Position numbers and translations under genes: made by a program. A stretch of DNA of 64,000 nucleotides from Cryptomeria japonica (taxonomy: Eukaryota > Streptophyta > Pinopsida > Cupressales > Cupressaceae): NCBI RefSeq assembly GCF_030272615.1, contig NC_081407.1:98563897-98627896 (forward strand), written 5' to 3'. The notes under the pieces were generated by a model. That model made no database searches, was not told the origin of the DNA, and saw nothing but the letters and a program-made list of their open reading frames with translations. Below, piece by piece: positions 21,666 through 32,388 of this stretch (its first letter is position 1; every line of letters starts with the position of its first letter).

Positions 21666-23120
21666 TGTTGGCATTATGTGAATCATTACGAGGACATAAT
21701 GACATTGTGTGTTATCATTGATGTCAATATGATGAAGAGAAGAGAACCGGTATAACACTGTGAACCGACATTTGTGCCAAAGTGAAGCGGTGTGTTTGAT
21801 CAAGGTGAACCAGCATATGGTAATGGGAACCAGCACATGGAAGCGTTGTATGACTACCGGTTGGTAGTCTCAACTTCAGGGTTTCCGGTTGAAGTGCTTC
21901 AAGCCTGTGTGGCTCAACTGGTGACTGTGTGTGATGAGTTAGCATGATAACAATGAACAGATCATGTTGCCACATAAGCCTTGTGTGCATGAAGGAGATT
22001 GTTCCTATCTACCTCGAGAATGTGTGAAGTCTATAAACAGTGATAACGTGTGATGGATTATGAGCCGTTATGAAATTGGTGGAAAACGTACAATGGAGAA
22101 TGTCTTGATATTGGATCAATACTATTACATTTAATGCAGTGTGCTCAACGGTCAGGATTGAATCGTTTGAATTCCTTAACCTAACAGGTTTAGGGTTTAG
22201 GGTTTATGCTACTGGCCTATGTGTTTTCCTATAAGGTCGATGTTGTGATTCTTTTGGGGGTTGTTGGCAAAAGTTGTGTCTGTGTATCCAAGAGAAGAGA
22301 TACATGATTCTTGCCAGACTAGAGGAGAGAAGTGATACCTGCAGACTGTAAGTGCAGAAGGTGAAGAGGAGCTTAAGAGGATTTGCATTGGCATTGAGTT
22401 TTGTTACCAGATCATTGTAATACCTGTTGATCTCTAACCACCTCAATAGTTGGAAAATCCCTTAACAGGGTAGCTTTAACTGACTTGATGTAAATCCTTT
22501 AACAGGGTGACTCAAAACCATTGAGTTCTTGAAATCCTCTGACAAGGTAACCTTTAACAGGGTTTAACTCTTAACTGGGTATTCTAGCCTCCCTTAACCG
22601 GGTGATCCCTAACAGGATCGGTTCCTAACAGAGCCTATTGTACTAGTCTTTAACCGGACAAGGCTCCTAATAGAGAGGACTTCTAAAGAGTTCAAAAACA
22701 AGCTTGTGCGTATTCATCCCCACCTTGGTTTTTCCTAGTTGGGTTTCCACGTGAAAAATATGTGTGTCATGTGTGACTTCTTCTTCATGTGATGCTATGT
22801 TGTTTTCTGTCAAGCGGTGAATCATGTTGTTCTAGTTGTTTATATGTATATCTTTGATGGTAGATTACCTATTCATGCATAAGGGTGAAATGGAAATGAA
22901 GTGTTAGATTGTATGAGAAGATAAGTGTCAACTGATTTATGCTTGTCTCAGTTATTCTGGGTTTTGCCTGTCGTACTTTGTTTAAGGACCGATGTTACTG
23001 TTTGTCTATCAATACACAGTGTCTACTAACAAACCGGTTTAAGAGTGTGTTTTTGTCTGTATTGATTCATCCCCCCTCTCAATACAGGTTTGGTAATATC
23101 CATTCATCATTGAGTTATCA
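21666..23120 (+). repeat. COP-A 5' LTR
   Basis: Starts TGTTGGCATTATGTG and ends TTGAGTTATCA directly before the PBS, 1455 bp. A CTATAAGG box lies near 22229. From 22440 to 22690 there are about eleven short words of the CTTTAACAGGGT type. A GGTTTTTCCTAGTTGGGTTT block follows near 22730. Confidence 0.93.
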
Positions 23121-23122
23121 AT

Positions 23123-23134
23123 TGGTATCAGAGC
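23123..23134 (+). other. COP-A primer binding site
   Basis: TGGTATCAGAGC, the standard plant copia PBS pairing with initiator tRNA-Met, two bases inside the LTR. Confidence 0.93.
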
Positions 23135-23191
23135 CTCCTCTAGGTCCTCTGTGTTATAAGCTTAACCACTCGAGGTAAAGATCCCAGTCAA

Positions 23192-24177
23192 ATGATGAAG
23201 AGGGAAGGTCCAAAGTTTAACAGAGAAAATTTTAGTATATGGAAAGACAAAGTGAAGATATACATAAGAAGCATGGGTGCTCAACACTGGAGCTATGTTG
23301 AGAATGCTTATGTTGCCCCTACCAGTACTCTCACCGATGACCAAAAGAGAGAGATGTAGGAGAATGGGCAAGTCATGGAAGCCCTAATTAGTAGTTTATC
23401 TGATATTGAGTTTATTGATGTCCAAGATAAGGTAAATCCCAAAGAGGTATGGGATACTCTTGAAAATTTCTATGGCAGTGATGAGCATGTAAAACAAGCT
23501 AAGGAAGAAAGCTTTAGAGGAAAGTTTGAATACATGCAAATGGTTGAAGGTGAGACCATTCAACAGTATGGAATAAGAATCAAAAACCGTTGTTGGAGAT
23601 ATCAAGAGTACAGGTGGTAAAATGGAAGATTCCACTGTGGTAAGTAAAGTCCCGAGATCCTTATTACCAGTCTATGCAATAAGGGTTGTTGCTATTCAGG
23701 AGCTGAGATCAATAGACAAGACTCCTGAATAGCAGTCTAAATAGTTTTGATGGCAGTGTTCAAAAGACTGAATCAACTTTTAAAGCTTCTGTTGTACCAT
23801 CCAAAAAAGGAAAAGAAGCTAGCACTAGTGGTGAACCAAGATAGAGCAGAGAAATGGATGATGAGGAGATTTTGATGGCATTTGAAGCTCTCCTTGCCAG
23901 GAAACTTCCTAAAGGAACCAGCAAATACAGAGGTGAGCTTCCTTTAAAATGCTTCTCTTGTAACCGGATAGGACATATTGTTGTAAACAATCCTAATGGC
24001 GACAACAAGGACAAACCGGAAAGGTTCAAGAAATTCAAAGGAGGAAATCAGAGAAACTGTTTTGTGGCAGTTGATGAAGGTGTCACAGATGAGGAATCAG
24101 AAGATGAAGAAAATGAAGATATTGTGTTTGTTGTTGTCAAGGAAGATGTGTCAGACAAGAAGGCTCTTGTCTTCTAA
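23192..24177 (+). pseudogene. COP-A gag
   Basis: Begins MMKREGPKFNRENFSIWKDK, the usual copia gag opening, and continues LISSLSDIEFIDVQDKVNPK and FRGKFEYMQMVEGETIQQYG (UBN2-type capsid). An in-frame TAG lies near 23356 and a frameshift between 23,600 and 23,850. The second part (23854-24177) carries a zinc knuckle, CFSCNRIGHIVVNN, in which the final Cys is replaced by Asn. An acidic tail follows before the protease. Confidence 0.88.
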
Positions 24178-24680
24178 TTTGATAATTCCAATGAGTGGAT
24201 TATTGACAGTGGATGTTCTCACCATATAACTGGTGACCGGAGCAAGTTTCTATCCTTGGAAGAGTATGATGGTGGTGTGGTTCTCTTTGGAAATGATGCA
24301 CCATGCATGGTCAAAGGTAGAGGGTCCATCTCTCTAAATGGAAAGAGTAGTGTTGACAATGTGTATTGGGTTGATAGTCTCAGACACAATCTTCTGAGTG
24401 TTATCTAGCTAAATGACAGTGGTCTCACTCTGGAATTCAAGAATGGAGTGTGCAGGATCAAAGGAAAGAATGGTGAATTGGTGGCCACCGACATGCAAAC
24501 CAAAGGTAACCTATTTCAGCTGAATGCAAATATAAGTACATGTCTTAGGGATAAATTTGATGATAGCTGGATATGACATAGGAGACTTTGCCATGTAAAC
24601 TTTGATAACCTTGTGAAGGCTAGTAAGATCAAGGCAGTTAGATGGCTACCGATGCTAAGCAAACCAGATAATACCTTGTG
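24178..24680 (+). pseudogene. COP-A protease and GAG-pre-integrase
   Basis: In frame with the gag C-terminus after one stop. WIIDSGCSHHITGDRSKFLS keeps the catalytic D-S-G. It continues FGNDAPCMVKGRGSISLNGK and HNLLSVI with stops at former Gln and Trp positions. HRRLCHVNFDNLVKASK is the His half of the integrase zinc-binding segment. The Cys half (the CxxCQLGKQ region seen in COP-C) is missing: about 40 codons are deleted between TLC and RSVQGDRYFM. Confidence 0.88.
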
Positions 24681-25006
24681 CTAGGAGTGTGCAGGGTGAT
24701 AGGTACTTCATGATTCTCACTGATAACTGCTCAAGAAAGATGTGGGTCACATTCTTGAAAGATAGGTCTGAAGCCTTTGTAAAGTTCAAATCTTTTAGAG
24801 CATTAGTGGAGAAGGAAAGCGGTAAAAGGATCAAGATTTGAAACATGTACTAGGAGTGTGCAGGGTGATAGGTACTTCATGATTCTCACTGATAACTGCT
24901 CAAGAATGATGTGGGTCACATTCTTGAAAGATAAGTCTGAAGCCTTTGTAAAGTTCAAATCTTTCAGAGCATTAGTGGAGAAGGAAAGTGGTAAAAGGAT
25001 CAAGTG
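24681..25006 (+). repeat. Tandem duplication at the start of COP-A integrase
   Basis: About 157 bp (24681-24837) recur at 24850-25006 with a few substitutions and 12 bp between them, a period of 169. Both copies encode SVQGDRYFMILTDNCSR and following residues; the second copy continues into the rest of integrase. Confidence 0.92.
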
Positions 25007-25448
25007 CCTGAGAACTGATCAAGGAGGGGAATTCACTTTCGGTGAATTCAACAAGTACTGTGAAGAACATGGCATCAAGAGGCAACTGTCTACGCCCCGG
25101 ACTCCACAACATAATGGCCTAGTAGAGAGGAATAACCGAACTATGGTTGAAGTAGCTAGAACCATGTTGATTCAAGGAAAGGTAGCTCACACCTTTTGGA
25201 GAGAAGTGGTGAGCACTGCAATCTACACAATGAACCGGGTACTCATCAAGAAAGGTAAGGATAAAACTCCTTATGAGTATTGGACCGGTAAGACACCTGT
25301 GGTCAGCTACTTTAGAGTGTTTGGTAGCAAATGTTACATCAAGAGGAGTGAACACCAAAGGAAATTTGATGTGAAATGTGATGAGGGAATATTCTTAGGG
25401 TATTCCACCAAGAGCAAAGCTCTCAAGTGTTTCAATAATAGGACTTAG
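24858..25448 (+). pseudogene. COP-A integrase core
   Basis: Copia integrase: the first catalytic Asp in MILTDNCSRMMWVTF, the second in CLRTDQGGEFTFGEF, and the Glu in TPQHNGLVERNNRTM. Downstream are WREVVSTAIYTMNRV, YEYWTGKTPVVSYFRVFGSK and EGIFLGYSTKSKA, standard for the C-terminal integrase region. One TAG (25446) separates it from the RT frame, which is otherwise continuous. The N-terminal zinc region upstream is destroyed. Confidence 0.92.
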
Positions 25449-25454
25449 AGAATC

Positions 25455-26998
25455 ATGGAAAGCATCAATGTAAGAGTTGATGAAACCTCTGAGAAAACTG
25501 AGGAAACCGGTAGTAAGCAAGCAGTAAATGAATCAGTTGTAACCTTCTGGGAACCTGTTGTCACTCAACCAAGTACCAATAATAGTGTTCCTACACCGGT
25601 AGATGTAGATGTTGATACTGCTGGAGATGAGGATGAAGAAGAAAAGCAAGAGGAATCTATCAAGACCATTCCTCGATATGTCAAGTTGAATCATGATCCT
25701 AAGCAGATCATAGGAGATAAGGATGCAGGAATCCTTACAAGAAGAAAGGTCAGAGAAAACTCATGTATGATCTCTGAATTTGAGCCCAAATCATTCAAAG
25801 AGGCACATAAAGATGAAGATTGGATCAAGGCAATGGAAGAGGAACTTGACCAGATAGAGAAAAATACTACATGGTCTTTGGTACCCAGACCGGAGCATAA
25901 AAATGTCATTGGTACCAAATGGGTCTTCAGAAATAAGCTGAATGAGGATGGCACAGTGATTAGGAACAAAGCCAGATTGGTGTGCAAAGGATATGCCCAA
26001 GAAGAAGGAGAATACTATGGAGAAACCTTTGCTCCTGTAGCTAGATTGGAAGGAGTTTGTATGCTTCTTGCATATGCAGCTTTTAAAGGTTTCAAAGTAT
26101 ATCAAATGGATGTAAAATCTGAATTGGTAAATGGTGTACTTGAAGAGGAGGTGTATATAGAGAAACCAGATGGGTTTTCCCTATCTGAAGATAGTGGTAT
26201 GGTATGTAGACTACATAAAGCCTTATATGGTCTAAAGCAAGCACCTAGAGCTTGGTATGAACGTCTGCATTCCCATCTTGTGAAGATTGGATTTGAGAGA
26301 ACAAGTGAAGATAGCAATATCTACTTGAAGTCTGAAGGAGATCAGATCTCGATCTATGAGGTATTTGTTGATGACATTATCTTTGGTGGAGATGACAAGA
26401 TGAGTCATGCATTTCCAGATGAGATGAAGAAAGAGTTTGAGATGTCACTCATAGGGGAGATTAAGTTCTTCATTGGACTGCAAATCCAACAGATGAAAGA
26501 TGGAATCTTTATCACTCAGTCCAAGTATGTCAAAGAGGTGTTGAAGACCTTTGGCATGGAAGATAGCAAACCGGTTGGTACACCGATGGTGACCGGTTGT
26601 AAACTATCCAAAGAGGATGACTTAGCATTGGTTAATGAGAAGGAATACCGATCAATGATTGGTAAGTTACATTATGTAGTGCATAGCAGACTAGATATTG
26701 CACATGCAGTTGGTATTACTGCAAGGTTCCAGAAAAGCCCAAGAGAATCCCACTTGGTTGCAGTCAAGCGGATTCTTAGGCATCTGAAGGGAACTATTGA
26801 CTATGGATTGTGGTATCCATATGGCAAGGACTTCAACTTGAAAGTATACACAGATGCTAATTGGGTAGGTAATGTAGATGACCGGAAAAACACAACCAGT
26901 GGTGCATTATTTTCGGTGGTAGACTGGTCTCATGGATGAGTAAGAAGCAGAGTTGTATCTCTCAGTTTACAGTGGAAGAAGAGTATGTTGCAGCTTTC
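25455..26998 (+). pseudogene. COP-A reverse transcriptase and RNase H start
   Basis: A long open frame to 26939. RT blocks: WSLVPRPEHKNVIGTKWVF, RLVCKGYAQEEGEYYGETFA, VYQMDVKSELVNGVLEEEVY, LHKALYGLKQAPRAWYERL and the catalytic box EVFVDDIIFGG (FVDD in place of YVDD). RNase H begins with VYTDANWVGNVDDRKNTTSG, with Asn in the usual DADWAG position. A frameshift follows near 26930, and TRG-2 breaks the gene after the codons for VAAF. It continues at 34768. Confidence 0.93.
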
Positions 26999-28198
26999 TG
27001 TAAAGCGGAAAAAATCAAACCCTAGTCGTTCTCCCCTCCCCAACTCCAAGGAGAGAGAAGGGAGAGTCACTAGGGTTGATGGTTTTCACTTAGGAGAGAC
27101 TTTACATTCAAAAGAGGGGTTGAAACCCACAAGATCCAATCCCACGCAATGCAAGATTGGATTCTAAATGAGTTTCAAGGGTTGTGACATCAAGGATACC
27201 CTCTTTTGTAAAGAAATGTAGATAGAAAGATTGAACTAGGAATGCATGTAAAATAGGAAAGATTCACTTATAAACAGAGATAGGGATATGGGATGAAGCT
27301 GCAGACCTGGAATTAGCAGTAAAATGTTGAGATGGTGCTATTCTGCAAATTTGAGCAAAAGTTGATGGGACGATGGCACCCGGCGTGCACACGGTCCTCC
27401 GAAAAAACCACGAAATGAAGGTGGATCTGTTCGTCTATGCACAAGGATTCCAGATCTTCAATTACAGCCGCGTACCTGCAACCTACACACAGAAAAGAGA
27501 GGACGATTGGGGGGTTAGGGATGAGGGGTTTGCCTTTAGGTCAAACCCTAGTTTTGGAATTAACCAAGAAATGAGAATGCTGTAAATGTAAATGTTTGTA
27601 ATGTAAACAAGTATTGATACCTTGTTGTAAGAATGTTTGTATTCTTACATGCGAAGGTGTAAATGTTGTTGTATGTAATGTGTTGTAGGTGATCTCCTCT
27701 TCAATGGTTGAATCCTTGTCTTGAATGCAACACTTAGCCTTGAATGGAGACTTAGAATGATCAATTGCTTGAAGGAATTCTTGAATGCTTGAATGCTTGA
27801 ATGCTTGAATGTTTGAATATTGCTTTCGCCTCCTCTTTTCCATCTACCAAAATGGGAGAGGAAATGTAGTTTATATACTTGTCAATTAGGGTTGATAGAC
27901 TGATTTTCTCAACATTAGGCCGACCTAGGAAGATTATTTTCCAATTTGCAAACTTAAAGACCCGAAGCCCCATAAGAGACCGGGCCCAAAATAGGGCCAA
28001 GGACTAGGGCGTTGGGCGCCATGGTCCCACCTCCAGGGACAGCAGGGTGCAAGGAGGATCAGGCCAGGGTGCTGAAAAATGCAGTTTTTGGTGTCGTGAA
28101 CAAGTTTCAGGGTCTCCATTCAGGTTTCGTGTTGCGTCGCCATCGTGAAGACCCAAATGCAGTCGAAATTGCAAGTGTCACAATTTTAGGACGCTACA
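26999..28198 (-). repeat. TRG-2 3' LTR
   Basis: 1200 bp. On the minus strand it begins TGTAGCGTCCTAAAATTGTG and ends GCTTTACA next to the CTTTC duplication. Confidence 0.93.
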
Positions 28199-28944
28199 TT
28201 TAGAGCCCACTTTAGTAGGAGTATAAGCGTACGCTCATACTTCCGGTAAAGTACAAGGAAACAACATTGAAAAAATTTCACCACGTCAAGGAGGCAAGAT
28301 ACACCAAGCCCCCAGTGGACTAAGGATCTTACAAATTTGATTGACAAAGTAAAAGGGAAGATCACGAGGGAGAACCATGACTGTCAGTAGTAAGGTTCCC
28401 TCACTATGAGTCATGCAAGAAAGATATCAAAAATTTTCAAGGCAAAGCTAAGTTTGTCAAGAAATTTTCAAGTATCTTGAAAAGATATGGACGGGATGTA
28501 TGCCCCCCTACGTTAAAGCGATCGCACACGCCTCACCGGGGGTGATTGCTTTAAGGTAGTGATACATATAAGAAATGAGAAAGGAGCACATTATCACAAG
28601 GATTTAGCCCCCAAGTGTGAGATAAGCCCAAGGATAATAGACACAGAACACAAAGCACAAGGTGACTTTTCTTTCCTCGGGGTCAGTATGTTGTATGATA
28701 AATCATGTATATCATATGTATGTATGCATAATTGTTCTTCATTCCCCAATCAAGGAAGGTCACCTAGAAGAAGGGAACACATGTGTCTTTTGAGTCAACA
28801 TGAGAGAGACCAAAAGAGATCTCAATGCTTTGCATCATCCTCAAGTAGACAACACTAAGGACAACAAATAGAAGAATGAGAATAACACATAGAATAAGTA
28901 ACAAAAAATCAAGAGAGGACGAGAGAATCTGCTATGCTAATGAA
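28199..28944 (-). other. TRG-2 3' non-coding region
   Basis: Between the end of the frame and the 3' LTR. It contains a 16-position stem (28508-28523 with 28544-28559) and a near-palindrome centred at about 28226 (GTATAAGCGTACGCTCATAC). A purine-leaning stretch just inside the LTR (AAAGTGGGCTCTAAA on the minus strand) may be the PPT. No coding domain. Confidence 0.65.
28508..28559 (-). other. Stem-loop in the TRG-2 3' region
   Basis: Arm CTACGTTAAAGCGATC pairs with GATTGCTTTAAGGTAG: 14 Watson-Crick pairs, one wobble and one mismatch, with a 20-base GC-rich loop. Confidence 0.8.
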
Positions 28945-29706
28945 CTAGTCTAGCACGTCATCTACCCCCCGATCTTGCTGATCAATATTTTGGGAAGGCA
29001 GGAAACATGCTAGAGGAGGAACATTCAACACAGCAGATGGAGCTATCACAAGATCCAAACAAGGGCTATGTTCATGTTCTGAGCCACGTTGTTCTTGTCT
29101 AGGAGCTAGGATAAGTGCTTTAGAAAATTTGTTAGATAAATGGTTATCAACATCAACATATTCATATTCACTATCAGAATGAACAGGAGTAACATTTTCA
29201 TCATGAATAACATTTTCATCTATATCATCATCAAGATTTATAAAAATAGGATCTTTAACTCGCACAGGATCAAGACCATCATGCATCTTATGTTTAGGAG
29301 ATTTCGGCTCAATCGTTGGCTGAGGAGAAAATGGAATAATACTGGCTGAAGGTGTTTTTGGGGATTGCAAAGTTTGAGAAGCAGCTGCCTGAGCTCTAAG
29401 ATGACGCTTTCATCGGCGTTCACGTGCAGAACGATTTCGTCTAGTCTTAGTAGGAAGTTGAGAAGATTGAGGAGGAGGAATGTTCTCATCCTTATCACTT
29501 GGGTGTTTAGGTTGTGGTCTCTTAGGTTGAACAATAGGAGAAGAGGAAGGTCTCTTCTCTCCATAAGAGGAAGGAGGAGGAACTGCTCCATATAAAGGAG
29601 GAATATTTGGTTTAGGAAGGAGACCAAGCCCATCATGACGAGGAGGGATAGGTCTACTTTTAGGAAGTTTATTAGATATAGACATAGTCACATTCATAGG
29701 GATGGG
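28945..29706 (-). pseudogene. TRG-2 C-terminal Pro-rich and acidic region
   Basis: Same frame again, with one internal TGA at 29410. The first part is Pro- and Lys-rich (PPRHDGLGLLPKPNIPPLYG, VQPKRPQPKHPSDKDENIPP, RNRSARERR). The second part is acidic (FINLDDDIDENVIHDENV, SDSEYEYVDVDNHLS) and ends QDRGVDDVLD with a true stop at 28945. In autonomous gypsy elements RT would follow here; it does not. I do not recognise a domain. Confidence 0.75.
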
Positions 29707-30501
29707 TCAGGAATTTTCTTGAGGAAAGACATTAGTTTTATCTTTCAAAGGAAGAACTTCCTTCTCAAGAATGATAGGAATGTCAAGTTTGGGTGTTCTA
29801 GGTTCACTTAGAGATAGGATCATATCTTTTTTCCACTTTTGATAAGATTTAAAAAGATGATCACTTCGCGGAGGAAGAGATTGAAATTGTTTAGGCCAAA
29901 AGTAATCAATAGGAACGCTAGAAGTTCTTTCAGCTGGTTTAAAGAGACTATGACTGACAGTAACAACTTCGCCATTATGGGGAAATTTCAAACACTTGTG
30001 AATAGGAGAAGCAATAGCTTTCATGGAAGATAGCCAAGGATAGCCTAGCTTCACACGAAATTGTTCGAATGATGGAATAATAGCAAAGCTCATATCAAGG
30101 GATTTGTTATGGACCTCAATAGGTAATGTAATAGAACCAATTGTAGGAGAAGAAAATGCATCAAATAGTTTCACAACCACATTTGTTTCATCATAGATCA
30201 CTTGATTCAATTGCAAGGTAAAAAGAAATTCTTCAGTAATGACATTAACCATACAAGAAGGATCAATAAGCACTCCACGGCAAGGTGTATTCTTGACTTT
30301 TGCAACTATATATAAAGGACCATCAGGTGCCCTGATAGTTTCACTGGAATCAAAGGTGATGGAAGGTTCTTTAGGGATTTTCTGTTGTTCCACAAAGTTA
30401 ATCACATTCAGAGTCATGGACACAAGATCATCAGGTGAGACAAAGGAATCATTAGTATCAATCGCATTAGAGGTATGAGAAGGTAATGGATCAGTAAAAA
30501 T
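29707..30501 (-). pseudogene. TRG-2 retropepsin-like domain
   Basis: In frame with gag. LYIVAKVKNTPCRGVLIDPS contains the position of the catalytic triad, read as D-P-S rather than D-S/T-G. It is followed by CMVNVITEEFLF and, later, FRVKLGYPWLSSMKAIASPI, equivalent to the LLGRPWLH flap-end signature of plant gypsy proteases. The region ends at a TGA. The Asp is kept but the Gly is lost, so cleavage activity is doubtful. It could be an inactive protease fold or a decayed one; TRG-3 also deviates here (D-N-G). Confidence 0.82.
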
Positions 30502-32388
30502 CTAAAGATTTTGGTTAGGAGGAGCTATAGATGTGTTGCCTTTATCATTCACACCAGAAACAGAGATAGTATTATTATCAATCAAATCTTGAATTTTACC
30601 CTTTAAAGCAAAACATTTTTCAGTATCATGCCCAGGATGACGATGAAATTGACAAAAAGATTTGTTATCAAAATAGGGTGAATTAATCTTTGTAGGATCT
30701 ATCTGCTTTATAGGAGGAAGAGTAAGCACATTTTGTTCCAATAACTTATTCATAATACTATGCAATGATTCATTCAAAGGAGTGAACTTTCTTTCTTTCT
30801 TGAAAAACTTAGAAATGGGAGGCACACTTGATGCCGCATTCACATTGTTGTTGATGATGTTTTCATTGAATTTAATGGACTCTCTGTTCGGTTTAGACTT
30901 CCCAAATGGTTGTTGACTACTATCACCCTTATCACCCAGAGCCATAGGATTTGCTTGTTCCATTTGACTCACAGTCAGTTGATAATTGTGAAGAGTTGCG
31001 CACAACTGCTGGAAAGAAGTAAACTCAGAAAACAGAAGTTTTTCTCTAATATCTTTTTGTAAATTAGAAATAAAGATTCTTTGAATATCATTGTCAAGCA
31101 CTGGAAAAGAAATTTGAGCATACAAATGCTTATATCTACCAATGAAATCAGTCACTCTTTCTTTAACACCTTGTTTACAATGCATTAAATCAATCAAAGT
31201 AACTTTAGGACTTATATTGTTTTGAAATTGTTGAATAAAAGCATTTGCAAGTTGTTCAAAAGAAGTAATAGAATAAGAAGGCAACGAGCAATACCATTGT
31301 AGGGCTTTATCTCTTAATGTTCTAGTAAACAGTTTTGCAAGCAACCTTTGGTCATAAGCAAAATCGGTACATATTGTTTGAAAGGTCTTAACATGTGTTA
31401 GAGGATCACCCTTACCATTATAAAGCTCCGTATGCGGAATTTCAGCATGTTTAGGGGGGATAGCTCGAACAATGTCAAGAGAAAGTGGGCTCGCAACATC
31501 AAATGTGGGCACACTAAACTTAGATTGATTCATAGAGGCAATTTGTTGCTGTAAAGAAGAGACAATTTGTGCAAGATTGTTAATGGTCGCTTCAGTCGAA
31601 GAGTTCATATTAGACGTGTTAGATTGTGATGGAGGTGTTATGTTATTGAAAGAAGGTAGAGAGTAAGGTGGTGGGACACTATGATAGTTAGTCATAGGAG
31701 ATGATTGAAAAGGAGGAACACTACAAGGAGGAATGGAAGGGTTAAATGAATTGCCCCCTTGCGTCATGTTCATTTGTGGAGATATAATAGGGACACTCAT
31801 TGAAGGAATGAATGAAGAAGTCGGATTGAATGAAGGAAGAGGGTTGATTGAAGAAGAGGGATTGCCCCCATGACTGGTGATCATAGGAGGAATTTCTTGT
31901 ATTGAAGTAGTCATTATGTTTGATGTAAAAGTAGGTATACTAGCAATAGGAGTCGTCAAAGGAATAGAATGATTGACTTGAGTAGGAGGTTGTGTATAAC
32001 CTAAGGTTTCGGCAAAACTTTTCATAGGCATCACATTCGAATCCACAATGTGTGCAATACCACGCAAAATATCAATTCCATTCTTATCACTTTGAACCAT
32101 ACGTTTTAGACCCTCAATTAATGAAAGAGCTTCACTATCAGGGTATTCTTGAGACATCCATTGTCGAAAATCATCAAATTGGTTATCCAATTTTGAAAGT
32201 TGTTCTACAGAAACCTCATGGAGAGCTTCTTCATCATTAAGAGGATTAGAGGAATTACCCATGTCCTCGTTAAAAAGGCCATTCAAATTAGGTTCCATCT
32301 CCTCGGTAATTACACCTTGGAAATACTTAATTCTAAGGCTTCGTCTAACGGGAATAGTGTAAGTAGGGCTTATTGTTGTAAAACTCAT
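30502..32388 (-). pseudogene. TRG-2 gag
   Basis: A 628-codon open frame from MSFTTISPTYTIPVRRSLRI. It has a Ser/Pro/Asn-rich N-terminal half, a Retrotrans_gag domain at about residues 310-410 (LYNGKGDPLTHVKTFQTICT, QWYCSLPSYSITSFEQLANA), and near the C-terminus FCQFHRHPGHDTEKCFALKG. The latter is a C-x2-H-x4-H-x4-C variant of the zinc knuckle known from Tat/Athila-type plant gypsy gags. It ends at a TAG, but the same frame continues into protease, so the stop is probably secondary (CAG to TAG). It would encode the capsid. Confidence 0.92.

Noticed and set aside
27373-28203. Open frames within the TRG-2 and TRG-1 LTRs as proteins
   Set aside because: They recur in every LTR copy (for example near 16314, 20186 and 33942) and are by-products of LTR sequence.
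29140-29636. Plus-strand and other-frame ORFs over the TRG-2 tail
   Set aside because: Arg/Ile- or Leu-rich shadows of the minus-strand frame that continues from gag and protease.
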